Assembly (NCBI RefSeq): GCF_000224085.1
Contig: NC_015945.1
Coordinates: forward strand, 2,782,501 to 2,846,500
From: Allomuricauda ruestringensis DSM 13258
Lineage (GTDB): Bacteria; Bacteroidota; Bacteroidia; Flavobacteriales; Flavobacteriaceae
Reading direction: 5' to 3'
DNA length: 64,000 nt
The position numbers and the translations under genes were made by a program. Below the pieces are notes generated by a model, which saw only the letters and a list, made by a program, of their open reading frames with translations, searched no databases and was not told the origin of the DNA. Of the stretch, positions 19,194 to 28,396 are shown piece by piece. The first letter of the stretch is position 1. Every line of letters begins with the position of its first letter.

Positions 19194-19852
19194 ATGTTAG
19201 CCAATCAATTTTTCGATTTAGTGAACCGAAAATCAGTTTTTTGCGTTAGTCTTGAGGGTGTTCACTTTCATCCGCCGCTGGTGGGATACATTGACCGCCC
19301 TATCCACAGGGACAAGCTCATGTCCGGGGAACGGTTCAAGATCTACAAGGAAGACCGTAGGATATTGCTGAAACTCTGCAACTACACATCAAGGACTATG
19401 ACAGCTGCAAAAAGGACGGCATCGATCCCAACAAGGGCCTGTTGCTGACCGGGCCAGTGGGCTGTGGCAAGAACAGCCGGATGCGGCCATTGAAATTCCT
19501 GGAGCCCTACCAAAAACCCTATTCCGTCATTCCCAGCCGAAATATTGTGTTCGGGTTCAACCACATTGGTTTCAAGGTCATTGAGGATTACGGCAACGGG
19601 CATTACTTTTGTTTTGATGACCTTGGCGTGGAACCCACGGGAAGGCATTATGGAAAGGATTGCAATGTGATGGGGGAGATCCTGTTACCGCCCTATGAGC
19701 TTTTTGTCAACCGGCAGATCAAGACCCATTGCACCACCAACCTCAATGCCAAGGAGCTGGAGGAAAGTTATGACAAGCGGGTTAGGAGTCGCATTCGGCA
19801 GATGTTCAATCTGGTGGCCTTTGAAAAGGACAGCAAGGACAAGCGCAAATAA
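19194..19852 (+). pseudogene. Frameshifted P-loop ATPase of the conjugative-element type
   Basis: Two pieces of one ATPase lie in different frames. Codons from 19194 end in ERFKIYKEDRRILLKLCNY. The next expected residues (IKDYDSCKKDGIDPNKGLLL) continue in another frame from about 19385 and run to the stop at 19850-19852. One base is missing around 19382-19386. The second piece contains GPVGCGKN, where the P-loop Thr is replaced by Asn, then FCFDDLGVEPTG (Walker B) and CTTNLNAKELEESYDKRVRSR (sensor/Arg finger). Intact relatives of about 200 residues sit beside tra clusters in Flavobacteriaceae. With both a frameshift and a damaged Walker A it is almost surely dead. Confidence 0.75.
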
Positions 19853-19857
19853 CTTCA

Positions 19858-19926
19858 TTACCGTTTGAGCACCATTCCCAATAGTTTTCCGATGACCTTG
19901 ATGATCTCCATTAAAAATGCTTTCAT
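19858..19926 (-). CDS. 22-residue ORF coupled to amidase gene
   Basis: The ATG overlaps the amidase stop as ATGA (19923-19926) and the stop is TAA 19858-19860. The peptide begins MKAFLMEIIKVIG and is a single amphipathic or membrane-seeking helix with basic ends. The four-base overlap suggests translational coupling. No homologue is known to me; it could be a chance ORF, but the exact overlap and the composition make it worth keeping. Confidence 0.35.
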   Translation of the reverse strand: MKAFLMEIIKVIGKLLGMVLKR

Positions 19927-20615
19927 AGTTCCAGGTTTTTATAATTGTCAATGCCCAATAGGATGGCCCTGATGTTCCTGCCCTTTGATAGATAACCTAC
20001 TTCATCCTGGTGGGAGAGAAAGGCGATTTCAGCCAAAACAGACGCACAAGTGTGAACTTCCCGCAGCACCTGAAAGTGGGCAGATTCAATGCTTCGTTGT
20101 TTGATGCCAAGGTTCCATGCCACTTCATTCAGAATTGACCTTCCCAATGCGAGGGATCCCTTGCTATGGTTGTGCGGTGTGCCATGTACAAAAACCTCCA
20201 TGCCTTTTGTTTCCGGGTTTTCCGCATGGTTACAATGCAGCGACACAAACACATCGGCACACAGGGCTTTTGCCAATCTGGAGCGATCATCAAGGGATAT
20301 CAAGGTATCGGTGTAACGGGTAAGATAGATATCGTATTTGCCATCCAAAAGGGTATGGTTCCATCGAAGGATTCCCCTAGCCACACCTAAGGTCACATCC
20401 ATTTCCCTAACTCCGTATACCCCAATGGCACCGGAATCCACCCCACCATGTCCGAGGTCAATGACTATAATTTCTTTACGGGGTATTTCCTGACCAAAAA
20501 GCGAATTGAAATTGCACATCAAAAGGACAAAAACTTTAACTGAGCGAAGTCGAAGTTTAACGTTTTTGACGTTTTTGAGGGTTTTGTAGATCCAAGGTTT
20601 TAAGGTTATCAACAT
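19923..20615 (-). CDS. N-acetylmuramoyl-L-alanine amidase
   Basis: An Amidase_3-type enzyme of about 230 residues. Zinc and catalytic motifs are DLGHGGVDSGAIG, the SLHCNH segment and the late VLAEIAFLSHQDE, all in the family order. I place the start at the ATG 20615, which gives a Lys/Arg-rich leader and hydrophobic core ending in LFGQ; the frame is open up to 20669. It cleaves the amide bond between MurNAc and L-Ala in the periplasm. Lying beside the tra operon but on the other strand, it probably opens the cell wall for the conjugation channel. Part of its N-terminal leader is encoded by a common intergenic repeat (20539-20556). Confidence 0.85.
   Translation of the reverse strand: MLITLKPWIYKTLKNVKNVKLRLRSVKVFVLLMCNFNSLFGQEIPRKEIIVIDLGHGGVDSGAIGVYGVREMDVTLGVARGILRWNHTLLDGKYDIYLTRYTDTLISLDDRSRLAKALCADVFVSLHCNHAENPETKGMEVFVHGTPHNHSKGSLALGRSILNEVAWNLGIKQRSIESAHFQVLREVHTCASVLAEIAFLSHQDEVGYLSKGRNIRAILLGIDNYKNLEL
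20539..20556 (-). repeat. CTTCGACTTCGCTCAGT repeat unit inside amidase leader
   Basis: The minus strand reads ACTTCGACTTCGCTCAGT, a very frequent short repeat of flavobacterial intergenic DNA, flanked by GTCAAAAACGTT-like repeats. Here it encodes the basic KLRLRSVKV stretch of the amidase signal peptide. Confidence 0.5.
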
Positions 20616-20781
20616 GGCATTCCGCTTTTTACATAGATTTTGGTACCAATCCGCAGCAATAAAAACCAAATCATATCAATGAATATGTTATTCACAAATA
20701 TCTGAAATTCAGTTGTTTGTGTATCAATATAAGGTAATTTTCGAATATCAAAACCAAACGAATTTTTAAACACTTTTTGAT

Positions 20782-21069
20782 ATGAAAAAAGCACTGTATT
20801 TCACCCTGTCAACATTTTTTGTTCCCTATGGTCTTTTGGCCCAGATCGGGGGCATTGAGGATTCTGTCAATGATATTTCCGATACCATACGGGCCATCTT
20901 CCCTATTATACTGGGGGTCATCTTTCTGGTGGGCTTTCTGTTCAATGCGGGACATTTCTTTGGGGAGAACTCCGACTTGAAAAAGGGCATTACCCGGGTA
21001 CTGGTCTTTGTGCTGATCGCGGGGGCCGTTGTGGGCATCTTCACTTATCTCATCGGAATAGTGGTCTAG
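20782..21069 (+). CDS. traE: Conjugative transposon protein TraE (DUF4134)
   Basis: 95 residues: a signal peptide (residues 1-20, ending LLAQ), then two membrane helices (about 38-57 and 71-94) with a short FGENSDLKKG loop. Size and layout match the TraE/DUF4134 family of CTnDOT-like elements, which occupies the place of the VirB2 pilin in this type IV secretion system. It is the first gene of a tightly packed eight-gene tra operon (20782-27615), and the next start follows after one base. The cluster order traE-F-G-I-J-K-M-N is the standard Bacteroidetes order. Confidence 0.85.
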   Translation: MKKALYFTLSTFFVPYGLLAQIGGIEDSVNDISDTIRAIFPIILGVIFLVGFLFNAGHFFGENSDLKKGITRVLVFVLIAGAVVGIFTYLIGIVV

Positions 21070-21070
21070 A

Positions 21071-21349
21071 ATGAAAAAGTACGAGGTCTATAGAAATATC
21101 CGCAAGCAGGCCATGATCATGGGCTTGTCCCTTTCCCTGTTTGCCTTGCAAATGGTATCGGTCATCGGTTCCCTGCTGATCATCATATTTTCCTTCAGTC
21201 TTGGTGTCATCGTTGCCCTGCTGTTGTTCAATGCCCTGTTGTTCGGGGTATTGGCACAGTGGGTTAAAAACCCCCATATACTTGCTATCCAAAAGGTCTT
21301 TCCCCGGACCATCAGTAATAAACGCTTAAGCCCCTTCTCCTATGCATAA
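21071..21349 (+). CDS. traF: Conjugative transposon protein TraF (DUF4133)
   Basis: 92 residues with two adjacent hydrophobic helices (about 14-35 and 40-62) and a basic C-terminal tail ending in LSPFSYA. This is the DUF4133/TraF family, analogous to VirB3, a small inner-membrane protein that works with the VirB4 ATPase. It overlaps the traG start by 8 bp, consistent with translational coupling to its partner ATPase. Confidence 0.85.
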   Translation: MKKYEVYRNIRKQAMIMGLSLSLFALQMVSVIGSLLIIIFSFSLGVIVALLLFNALLFGVLAQWVKNPHILAIQKVFPRTISNKRLSPFSYA

Positions 21350-23756
21350 GATCAACCTCAATGCCTATCATCCCATTCTGGACATCCAGGGGCATACCGT
21401 GTTTGCCTCCAATGGCAATGTAGTACTTTGTTACAAAGTGGATCTTCCCGAGGTGTATTCCCTTTCCGAGCCCGATTTTGAGGAACTGCACAGTATGTGG
21501 TTCCAGGCCTTCAAACCCCTGCCCACGGGTACGGTCATCCATAAACAGGACAACTACCAAAAAGTTGGGTATGATAGCAAGCAATTGCCAAACGGTACCT
21601 TTTTGGAAAGGGCCACCCATGATTATTTTAAGGGCAGGGAATACCTAAAACATCTAAGCCATCTGTTCTTTGTACTGCCCTTGGACAAGGCCCTGAATGC
21701 GGCCAAGTATGTCAACCCCTTTCGGAAAACGGAAAAAGGCTATTATCGAAAATTGGACGTCCAGGTAGCGGAATTCATCACCGCGGTGAACGATGCCGTT
21801 TCCTTCATCAACAATGGCCAAAGAGTGTCATTGGTGCCCATGGCACCCGCTGGGATTCTTACCCATACAAACGATTATTACAACGGTTTCAACCAAGATT
21901 TCGATACGGATATTTTGTTGGACAAAAAACATATCGAGATCGGGGACCATTATTTTGATGCCATAGCCGTCAACAATGAAGGGTGTTTTGGCGGAACGGT
22001 CCAGAGCAGTAAGATCAATGAAAAATTTACTTCGGATGACTTTAGCTTTCATCAAGGGTTTATCGATGGATTGGGATTGGACCTTAACGAGAACCATATG
22101 GTCAACCACATCCTCTATCTGGATGACAAACACAAATGGCGCAAGCTCTTGGACAAGAAAGTGGAGGAACTCAGCAAAAGTTCCAATTTTGGTTCCCAGA
22201 ACAAAGTGGTCCTCAAAAAGGTCCAGCATATCCTGGATCAGATCAATAGCGATGATTCGTCACGTATCATCCGTGGCCATCTCAATATCATTTTTTGGCA
22301 TCCGGAAACCGAACAGCTAAAACGGATAGGCTCCAAGATCAAGGCCGAGTTCAAGGAATTGGACATTACACCCTATCACCCCAATGGCGAGGAGCGCAAG
22401 CACTACTTTTTGAACTCGCATCCCTGCCATACCACCAACTTCTCCAACGAAGATCTGTATGTAACGGATCTCAAACATGCGCTGTGCCTGTACATCAACA
22501 ATACGAATTACAGATCCGATGATACGGGCATCCTTTTCGGTGACCGCCAGCACAACATTCCTGTCTTTAAGGATGTCTGGGACGAACGGAAAAAACGCAT
22601 TAAGGCACGGAACTTTGCCATTTTCGCCCCCACCGGGGAGGGAAAATCCTTTTTGGCGAACAACATACTCCGCCAATATTTCGAGGCGGGTGTTCGGCTG
22701 GTCATTATCGACCTGGGGGGCTCCTACGCCAAATTTGCCAAGCTGTACCCGGATGACCATATCATCCTGAGGTACGAGCAGGACAAGAACCTGGGCATCA
22801 ACCCTTTTTTTATTTCGGATGAATCCGACCTTACCCCTGAAAGGCTGGAGGACCTGGCCGTATTCTTATTGGAACTGTTGGCAGAGGGCAATACGATGTC
22901 CAAAGGTAGGGAAGTGGCCATGAAAAAGGTGCTGCTCCATTATTACAAAACTGTACGGGAACACCATTCCCTTGCCTCACTGTACCGGTTTGTGGACCAT
23001 CATAAGGACAATCTGATCCAGGAGCTCCATATCAGGGAGGAGGATTTCAGTGTTTATGGATTTCTGCACATCCTTTCGGAGTATGTGGATAATGGTCTTT
23101 ACAGCTTCCTGTTCCATGTCGGGGAGGATCAAACCTATACCATCGAGGACAAAAGGATGATCGTCTTTGAACTGGACGAGGTGCGCGACAACAAGGAAAT
23201 CCTTTCGGTAATGCTCAAGCTCATCAAGTCGGCCATCCAACGGACCATTTGGAGAAACCGTTCCGAACGGGGCATCATCCTCTTCGATGAGTTTGCCAAG
23301 CAGCTGAAATTTGCGAACGTGCTGGAAAGTGTGGAATTCTATTATCAGGCCATCCGGAAGCAGAACGGGGCCATTGGCATCATCCTACAGTCCATCAACC
23401 AATTGCCCAATAATTCCACTTCTGCCAGCATTTTGGAGAACACACAGGTGATTTACAGCCTCCGTAACGAAAAGGGCTATGACGAGCTGAAAACCAGATT
23501 GAACTTATCGTCCCATGACCTGAATCAACTGCGGTCCATCCGCAACAACCTGACGGGGGATAGGAAGTACACCGAGATCTTTATCAAGATCGGAAAGGAG
23601 AGCAACATCTTCCGCTTGGAGGTGCCACCGGAGGTCTTTGCCGCCTATCTGACGGATGGGACAGAGAGTACACAGATATTGGAACTTTTCGAAAAGACGA
23701 ACGATATGGAACAAGCCATCACCACATTTATTAACTATAAAGACAAAGCGACATGA
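21342..23756 (+). CDS. traG: Conjugation ATPase TraG (VirB4-type)
   Basis: 804 residues. An N-terminal ~400-residue region is of the TraG/VirB4 N-domain type. It is followed by an ATPase with Walker A A429-P-T-G-E-G-K-S436, Walker B as GIILFDEFAKQL near residue 650, and the Q-rich sensor region (GIILQSINQL). It energises assembly of the type IV channel and pilus at the inner membrane. Overlaps traF by 8 bp and traI by 4 bp (ATGA). Full length and without frameshift, so the transfer apparatus is probably functional. Confidence 0.92.
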   Translation: MHKINLNAYHPILDIQGHTVFASNGNVVLCYKVDLPEVYSLSEPDFEELHSMWFQAFKPLPTGTVIHKQDNYQKVGYDSKQLPNGTFLERATHDYFKGREYLKHLSHLFFVLPLDKALNAAKYVNPFRKTEKGYYRKLDVQVAEFITAVNDAVSFINNGQRVSLVPMAPAGILTHTNDYYNGFNQDFDTDILLDKKHIEIGDHYFDAIAVNNEGCFGGTVQSSKINEKFTSDDFSFHQGFIDGLGLDLNENHMVNHILYLDDKHKWRKLLDKKVEELSKSSNFGSQNKVVLKKVQHILDQINSDDSSRIIRGHLNIIFWHPETEQLKRIGSKIKAEFKELDITPYHPNGEERKHYFLNSHPCHTTNFSNEDLYVTDLKHALCLYINNTNYRSDDTGILFGDRQHNIPVFKDVWDERKKRIKARNFAIFAPTGEGKSFLANNILRQYFEAGVRLVIIDLGGSYAKFAKLYPDDHIILRYEQDKNLGINPFFISDESDLTPERLEDLAVFLLELLAEGNTMSKGREVAMKKVLLHYYKTVREHHSLASLYRFVDHHKDNLIQELHIREEDFSVYGFLHILSEYVDNGLYSFLFHVGEDQTYTIEDKRMIVFELDEVRDNKEILSVMLKLIKSAIQRTIWRNRSERGIILFDEFAKQLKFANVLESVEFYYQAIRKQNGAIGIILQSINQLPNNSTSASILENTQVIYSLRNEKGYDELKTRLNLSSHDLNQLRSIRNNLTGDRKYTEIFIKIGKESNIFRLEVPPEVFAAYLTDGTESTQILELFEKTNDMEQAITTFINYKDKAT

Positions 23757-24358
23757 AAACAATTAGAAAGCTCACTTTTGGGAAAAAGATACTTACTCTG
23801 GGATTTGCCCTAACCTTCACTTTATTTATGCCCGGCCGAGCCACGGCCCAGGGGATGCCGGTGTATGACAATACCAACTTTATCAGTCTGGCCAAACAGC
23901 TTGTCGAATCCGCCAAACAGACCTCCCAACTGTTGAAGACCGTGGAGTTTTTACAGCAGCAGAAGGAACGTATCGAACAGGTCAGCAGTGTTCTGCAACA
24001 GCTCAATGCAGTTCAGGAACTCATCCAGAACAACCAACAGCTCTTCCATATGGTCCAGAACGACCTACAGGAGATATTGAACTCCCCCTATATCAAACCG
24101 GGGGAAATTGACAGGATTACGGATTCCTTCAATGATATCATAGAGCGTTCCATGGAAAGCGTGGATTATGTCAACACCATCCTGTCGAGCGGACTTTTGA
24201 AAATGGAGGATGCCGAACGTGCCAAGGTATTGAAGGACCATGAACTCAAATCCAAGGAAATGGTCGCCGAGATTCAGGCCAAGACCCGTCGCTACCGGGA
24301 GATCATTTCCTTCAGAAAGATGCAGGACAGGATCAATAATCGTGAAACAAATTATTAG
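23753..24358 (+). CDS. traI: Conjugative transposon protein TraI (DUF4141)
   Basis: 201 residues with a signal peptide (to RATAQG, about residue 33). The rest is an all-helical, Gln-rich coiled-coil region (residues 50-110, LLKTVEFLQQQKERIEQV), as in DUF4141/TraI proteins; these resemble VirB5/TrbJ in size and position. It is periplasmic or surface-exposed. The start overlaps the traG stop by four bases. Confidence 0.8.
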   Translation: MKTIRKLTFGKKILTLGFALTFTLFMPGRATAQGMPVYDNTNFISLAKQLVESAKQTSQLLKTVEFLQQQKERIEQVSSVLQQLNAVQELIQNNQQLFHMVQNDLQEILNSPYIKPGEIDRITDSFNDIIERSMESVDYVNTILSSGLLKMEDAERAKVLKDHELKSKEMVAEIQAKTRRYREIISFRKMQDRINNRETNY

Positions 24359-24364
24359 GAAGCT

Positions 24365-25195
24365 ATGTTCTTGGGAATAGGATTGGAATATGTGGATGCG
24401 GTCTACCGGACCATCATGGACAGTGATTTTGCCCAGTACACCATTACGGGCATGAAGGCACTGGCCGTCCTGTTTTTTTTGGTGAACATCTTAAAGAAGT
24501 ACAACGAGGGCATCGCTTCGACCGATGGCCATACCTGGGGGCTGACACCTACGGAACTGGCCAAGAACTTTGCCATAGTGATCTTGGTGATATTCTCCAC
24601 ACAGGTATTGGATGTCTTTGATACCATTTTGGTCTCCATTGAGGCCCAATACAGGGATACGGCCCCGGCGCTCCTCCCGTTACAGCTACAGGATGTGGAT
24701 CTGGAACGGGATGTGGGCGCACTGGAGGCCGCCAAAAAGGCGTTGGCACTGTTGTACGAGGCCTTGGTGACCCCCTTGTACGGATTGAAGGTGCTGGCCT
24801 TTATCATCGGCATTTTCCTTTGGATGATGGACCTGTTCATCTATCCGCTGTTCCTGGCGGAACGTTTTTTCTTATTGGGCATTATGCGGGCCTTCTTTCC
24901 CTTGGTGATCAGCTTGGCCGTGTTCGAAAAGTTCAGGGGACTGGCCTATAATTTCTTTAAGCTTTATGCGGGGGTCTATATGCTCGTACCGGCCTTCTTT
25001 TTGGTCAATGTCTTCGTCAATGCCCTGTACACGGAGATCAACACAAACTTTTGGAACAACCTGTTCGGGACGGACTGGGGCAGTGAATTTTTTGCGCCCT
25101 TGATCGAACTGGCTTCCATTGGATTCATCGTGCTGTTGAAGTTCAAACTGTACCGCAAGGCCACCTCCTTTACCTTCAAACTCTTTGGTACCTAA
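24365..25195 (+). CDS. traJ: Conjugative transposon protein TraJ (VirB6-like)
   Basis: 276 residues with about six hydrophobic segments (clusters near 27-42, 67-90, 125-155, 170-190, 205-225 and 240-258). This is the TraJ family, an inner-membrane channel component analogous to VirB6. It starts 6 bp after traI. The 57-bp gap after its stop is one of the longest gaps in the operon and holds no terminator that I can see. Confidence 0.85.
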   Translation: MFLGIGLEYVDAVYRTIMDSDFAQYTITGMKALAVLFFLVNILKKYNEGIASTDGHTWGLTPTELAKNFAIVILVIFSTQVLDVFDTILVSIEAQYRDTAPALLPLQLQDVDLERDVGALEAAKKALALLYEALVTPLYGLKVLAFIIGIFLWMMDLFIYPLFLAERFFLLGIMRAFFPLVISLAVFEKFRGLAYNFFKLYAGVYMLVPAFFLVNVFVNALYTEINTNFWNNLFGTDWGSEFFAPLIELASIGFIVLLKFKLYRKATSFTFKLFGT

Positions 25196-25252
25196 GGGTG
25201 CCTAAGGCACATTTATAATTGCATATTATCTGCACTAAAAACTACTACTGAA

Positions 25253-25879
25253 ATGAAAACACCCTATAAAAACATATTCGATGTTCTTAAGCTTAACCGC
25301 TTTATCGTGCTGGGCACGATCATCGGGGCCGTACTGACCTGTATCGTTTCGGTGCTGATGGTCATCAAGCTCCACAGGGAAAGTATGGACAATGCCTTTG
25401 TGGTCAACGGGGATGGAAGCGTGATTCCGTTAAAAATGGTCTCCCAATTGGAAAACCTCGAAGTGGAGGCCAAGGCACATCTGGAACTGTTCCACGGCTA
25501 TTTCTATGGAATCGATGCCAGCAATTATGAGAAAAACCTTGAAAAGGCACTGTGGCTGGGCAACAGCTCGGTGGATGCCCTCTACAGACAGAAAAAAGCG
25601 GAAGGGGTCTATAACCGTTTGCTTCAATATTCCCTGGTACAGAAAATACGTAGCATTGCATCCAAGGTGGACCTGCAAACGGAACCCTATAGGTTTGAGA
25701 CCGTCACCGTATTTGAGATCAACCGGGGGTCGGTCACCGATACCTATGAGCTGACCACCACGGGGAACCTGATCCATGTATATCGGAACTTTCCGAACAA
25801 CACCCATGGCCTGTTGATCACCAACTTTTTTGAAAACACTTTAAAAAGAATTGAAAATTATGAAAGTAGAGAAAAATAA
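25253..25879 (+). CDS. traK: Conjugative transposon protein TraK (VirB8-like)
   Basis: 208 residues: a short cytosolic N-terminus, one membrane helix (about 18-40, FIVLGTIIGAVLTCIVSVLM), and a periplasmic domain with the alternating alpha/beta pattern of VirB8/TraK. It acts as an inner-membrane nucleation factor of the channel. It overlaps the preferred traM start by 20 bp. Confidence 0.88.
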   Translation: MKTPYKNIFDVLKLNRFIVLGTIIGAVLTCIVSVLMVIKLHRESMDNAFVVNGDGSVIPLKMVSQLENLEVEAKAHLELFHGYFYGIDASNYEKNLEKALWLGNSSVDALYRQKKAEGVYNRLLQYSLVQKIRSIASKVDLQTEPYRFETVTVFEINRGSVTDTYELTTTGNLIHVYRNFPNNTHGLLITNFFENTLKRIENYESREK

Positions 25880-26807
25880 GATTGTCTTTGCGGCAGTCAT
25901 ACTTTGCGTGGTCCTGTTCATTGTGGGCTATGCAATGATGGCATTGGGCGGGGACGAAGAGCCAAGTATTGATATTAACCAAATTCCCGTGCCGGAACTG
26001 GGGGAGGAGCAGGAGCAGTACAAAACCAAACTGGAGGCCCTGGATGCCATCAAGGAAGAGCGGCAGACCAACGCCCCGAGCATTTATGACGAGGGCTTCT
26101 TGGATTCTACGGGTGTATACGACCCGGACCTGATGGAAAAGAAAAAGATGCGGATCATTGACAGTATCTACAACGAAGGGCGCATTGATTACTCGGAAGG
26201 AACATACCGGAATCCCAAGACAGGGAAAGTGGCATTGGGCAATACCAAACGGGATACGGCATCAACTTCTAAAAAAGTTGATGACAAAGACCCATCCATT
26301 GAAGTGAAGGAATTGGGACTGGAGCACCAGTTGTTCTTTGCTTCAGATCCCATGGAACAGCCCTTGGAGATGAATGGAACCACGAATGCCCAGATCCTGG
26401 TCAGGGTGGATGGCACCCAAACGGTACGCCAGCATTATCGGTTACGGATGCGGCTCTTGGAAGATGTTATGATCAATGGAACTGTGATTCCAAGAAACAC
26501 GGCCATTTACGGATTCGTGAGATTTAAGCCCAACAGGGCAATAATTGCCATTAATAGTATCGAGCATAGTCCCGTTAGATTGGCCGCTTACGATTTTCAG
26601 GATGGCAGTGAGGGCATCTACATCGAGAACAGTTTTCGGGCGGAGGCCAGGCAGGAAGTGGTGGGGGATGCCATTGACGACATCAATATCGGTGGAGTGC
26701 CGCAGGTAAGGAGCATCAAATCACTTTTTCAAAGGGACAACCGACAAGTCAAGGTGACCGTCATGGACAATTATCAACTCATATTAAAAGTCCTTAAGGG
26801 ACAGTAA
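25860..26807 (+). CDS. traM: Conjugative transposon protein TraM (VirB10-like)
   Basis: 315 residues from the ATG at 25860; a TTG at 25851 would add three residues. One membrane helix at about 7-27, then a charged, low-complexity spacer (about 40-165). The C-terminal domain (about 170-315) has PLEMNGTTNAQILVRVDGTQ and GTVIPRNTAIYGFVRF, the TraM/VirB10 signature. It spans from the inner membrane to the outer-membrane pore and transmits ATPase-driven changes. The usual small traL gene, found between traK and traM in CTnDOT-type clusters, is not visible. Confidence 0.88.
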   Translation: MKVEKNKIVFAAVILCVVLFIVGYAMMALGGDEEPSIDINQIPVPELGEEQEQYKTKLEALDAIKEERQTNAPSIYDEGFLDSTGVYDPDLMEKKKMRIIDSIYNEGRIDYSEGTYRNPKTGKVALGNTKRDTASTSKKVDDKDPSIEVKELGLEHQLFFASDPMEQPLEMNGTTNAQILVRVDGTQTVRQHYRLRMRLLEDVMINGTVIPRNTAIYGFVRFKPNRAIIAINSIEHSPVRLAAYDFQDGSEGIYIENSFRAEARQEVVGDAIDDINIGGVPQVRSIKSLFQRDNRQVKVTVMDNYQLILKVLKGQ

Positions 26808-26817
26808 AACCAATCTT

Positions 26818-27615
26818 ATGAAAACAGTAATTATTATATCGCTATTGGCATTCACCAGTTCATTAAGCGCACAGAAAGTTTTGGATACCATCTACGCCAA
26901 CGAGCATAAAAATGTGGCCCTGTTCTTTCCAAATCCCATCCGACAGGGCATTGTAGGTTCTTCAAATTTCGTGTTTACCTATAACAGGCAAAAAGAGCAG
27001 CACTTTGGATTGTTGCAAGCAAGGCCGGGAGAGGAGAGTAACCTATTGGTGTTGACCAAGGGAGGTAGGGTGTATTCATATATCCTTAAATACCAAAAGG
27101 AGCTTAATAAGCTGAATCGCTTCGTGGCCGGTTCTGAAAGCATTGGAACTGAGAAACCACTCGTAATCCCAAAGGAACTGGATAACAGGCAGCTTGACAG
27201 TATTACCGAACTTAGGGAATATTTTCAACGTTTTTGCAACTACCTTTTAAAGGCCAAGAACGAGAGATTGGCCACCAAACGAAAAAGGGGAATCAAGCTT
27301 CAATTACAGAAAGTGGCATACAATGGGAATGTGACCTATTTGGTAATGGAAGTGTCAAATACATCAACTATAGATTTTGAGGTGGACTATATAAAAGTTT
27401 ATAGTGTTACCGGGACCAAAAAGAAGAGGGCATCCCAGCAAAAATTGGAGATTATGCCGATACATCGATACAAAATGCCCCCTTCTATCAAGAAGGGAGA
27501 ATCCAAAAGGTTCGTGTATGTATTGCCCAAGTTCGTATTGGACAAGGGAGAGCATTTGGAAGTGGAATTGCATGAGTTAAGGGGGCACCGAAAGATAGTG
27601 CTCATTGACCGTTGA
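26818..27615 (+). CDS. traN: Conjugative transposon protein TraN (VirB9-like, DUF4138)
   Basis: 265 residues with a signal peptide ending LSAQ. The N-terminal half (residues 25-110) has NEHKNVALFFPNPIRQGIVGSS and the C-terminal half is an Ig-like beta domain (KRGIKLQLQKVAYNGNVTYLVMEVSN). This matches the TraN/DUF4138 family, partner of TraM in the outer-membrane core complex. It is the last recognisable tra gene here; traO, traP and traQ, which normally follow, are absent and replaced by the regulator and toxin cargo. Confidence 0.88.
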   Translation: MKTVIIISLLAFTSSLSAQKVLDTIYANEHKNVALFFPNPIRQGIVGSSNFVFTYNRQKEQHFGLLQARPGEESNLLVLTKGGRVYSYILKYQKELNKLNRFVAGSESIGTEKPLVIPKELDNRQLDSITELREYFQRFCNYLLKAKNERLATKRKRGIKLQLQKVAYNGNVTYLVMEVSNTSTIDFEVDYIKVYSVTGTKKKRASQQKLEIMPIHRYKMPPSIKKGESKRFVYVLPKFVLDKGEHLEVELHELRGHRKIVLIDR

Positions 27616-27735
27616 TGATCCAATCCATGGCATCGATGTGCCATTTGTTGCCGATTATACATTGATGGTTTCCGGTTATAACGCTTTTGGTAACTTAGTA
27701 GGTCCCAAAACCATTAACTAAACCTTGCCTTTGAT

Positions 27736-28392
27736 TTGGAACCAAAAAGAGTACTGATCGTAGAGGACGAGCCCTTGACCTGTCATGCCCTTAAATTGGC
27801 ATTGGACGATATTTCACAAAAGGACCCTGGCCCAGAATTTGAAGTTGCAATCTACCATACCTATGGTGAAGCCCAAGATTTCATTAGTTCCAACAACATG
27901 GTGCATCTTGCTCTATTGGATTTCACGTTGGGACCCGATACCAGTGCCACAGGGTTCAATCTTGCCAAACTTTTAAGAGCATCGGCTACCAATGCCAAAA
28001 TAATATTCCTCACGTCCATCAGTGATCGGCACCAGTATTACACCATTTTCAGGGAGATCAACCCAGAAGGCTTTATTATCAAGAGCGAATTGGATTTTAA
28101 GGGGATTGAAGGAGCCTTGACCAGGGTAATTTCCGGAGAAACCTATTTCAGTCCATCGATCCAGGATTTTTTGAGAAAGGAAATGTCAATACCGAAGGAG
28201 GTCGAGGATGTGGACCGACAGCTTTTGTTCCTGTTGTCCAAAGGGGCCGGTACCCGTGACCTTTCAGAGGAACTCAAAATGTCCCCTTCAGGAATCGAAT
28301 GGCGAAAACGAAGGCTTGCCAGGTTGTTTGGACTTGAAAGCGGACAGACCCTTCCCCTTATCGAAAGCGCCAAGACCAAAGGTCTTTTATAG
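27736..28392 (+). CDS. Orphan response regulator
   Basis: 218 residues starting at TTG 27736; an in-frame stop at 27715-27717 leaves no ATG option upstream. Receiver domain residues 1-130 with the EDE acidic pocket at 10-12, phosphoacceptor D62 (LALLDFTLG) and K116 region (FIIKSE). The C-terminal 65 residues are a divergent LuxR-like HTH (GAGTRDLSEELKMSPSGIEWRKRRL). No histidine kinase is adjacent; the nearest is at 51239, which already has its own regulator of the same architecture. It lies between the tra operon and the toxin operon and could control either. Confidence 0.8.
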   Translation: MEPKRVLIVEDEPLTCHALKLALDDISQKDPGPEFEVAIYHTYGEAQDFISSNNMVHLALLDFTLGPDTSATGFNLAKLLRASATNAKIIFLTSISDRHQYYTIFREINPEGFIIKSELDFKGIEGALTRVISGETYFSPSIQDFLRKEMSIPKEVEDVDRQLLFLLSKGAGTRDLSEELKMSPSGIEWRKRRLARLFGLESGQTLPLIESAKTKGLL

Positions 28393-28396
28393 TGAA

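Noticed and set aside
21828..22229. Long ORFs antiparallel to traG, dnaE2 and other large genes (also 42485-43717)
   Set aside because: They mirror codon patterns of strongly supported genes on the other strand; the 410-codon one opposite dnaE2 is a shadow.
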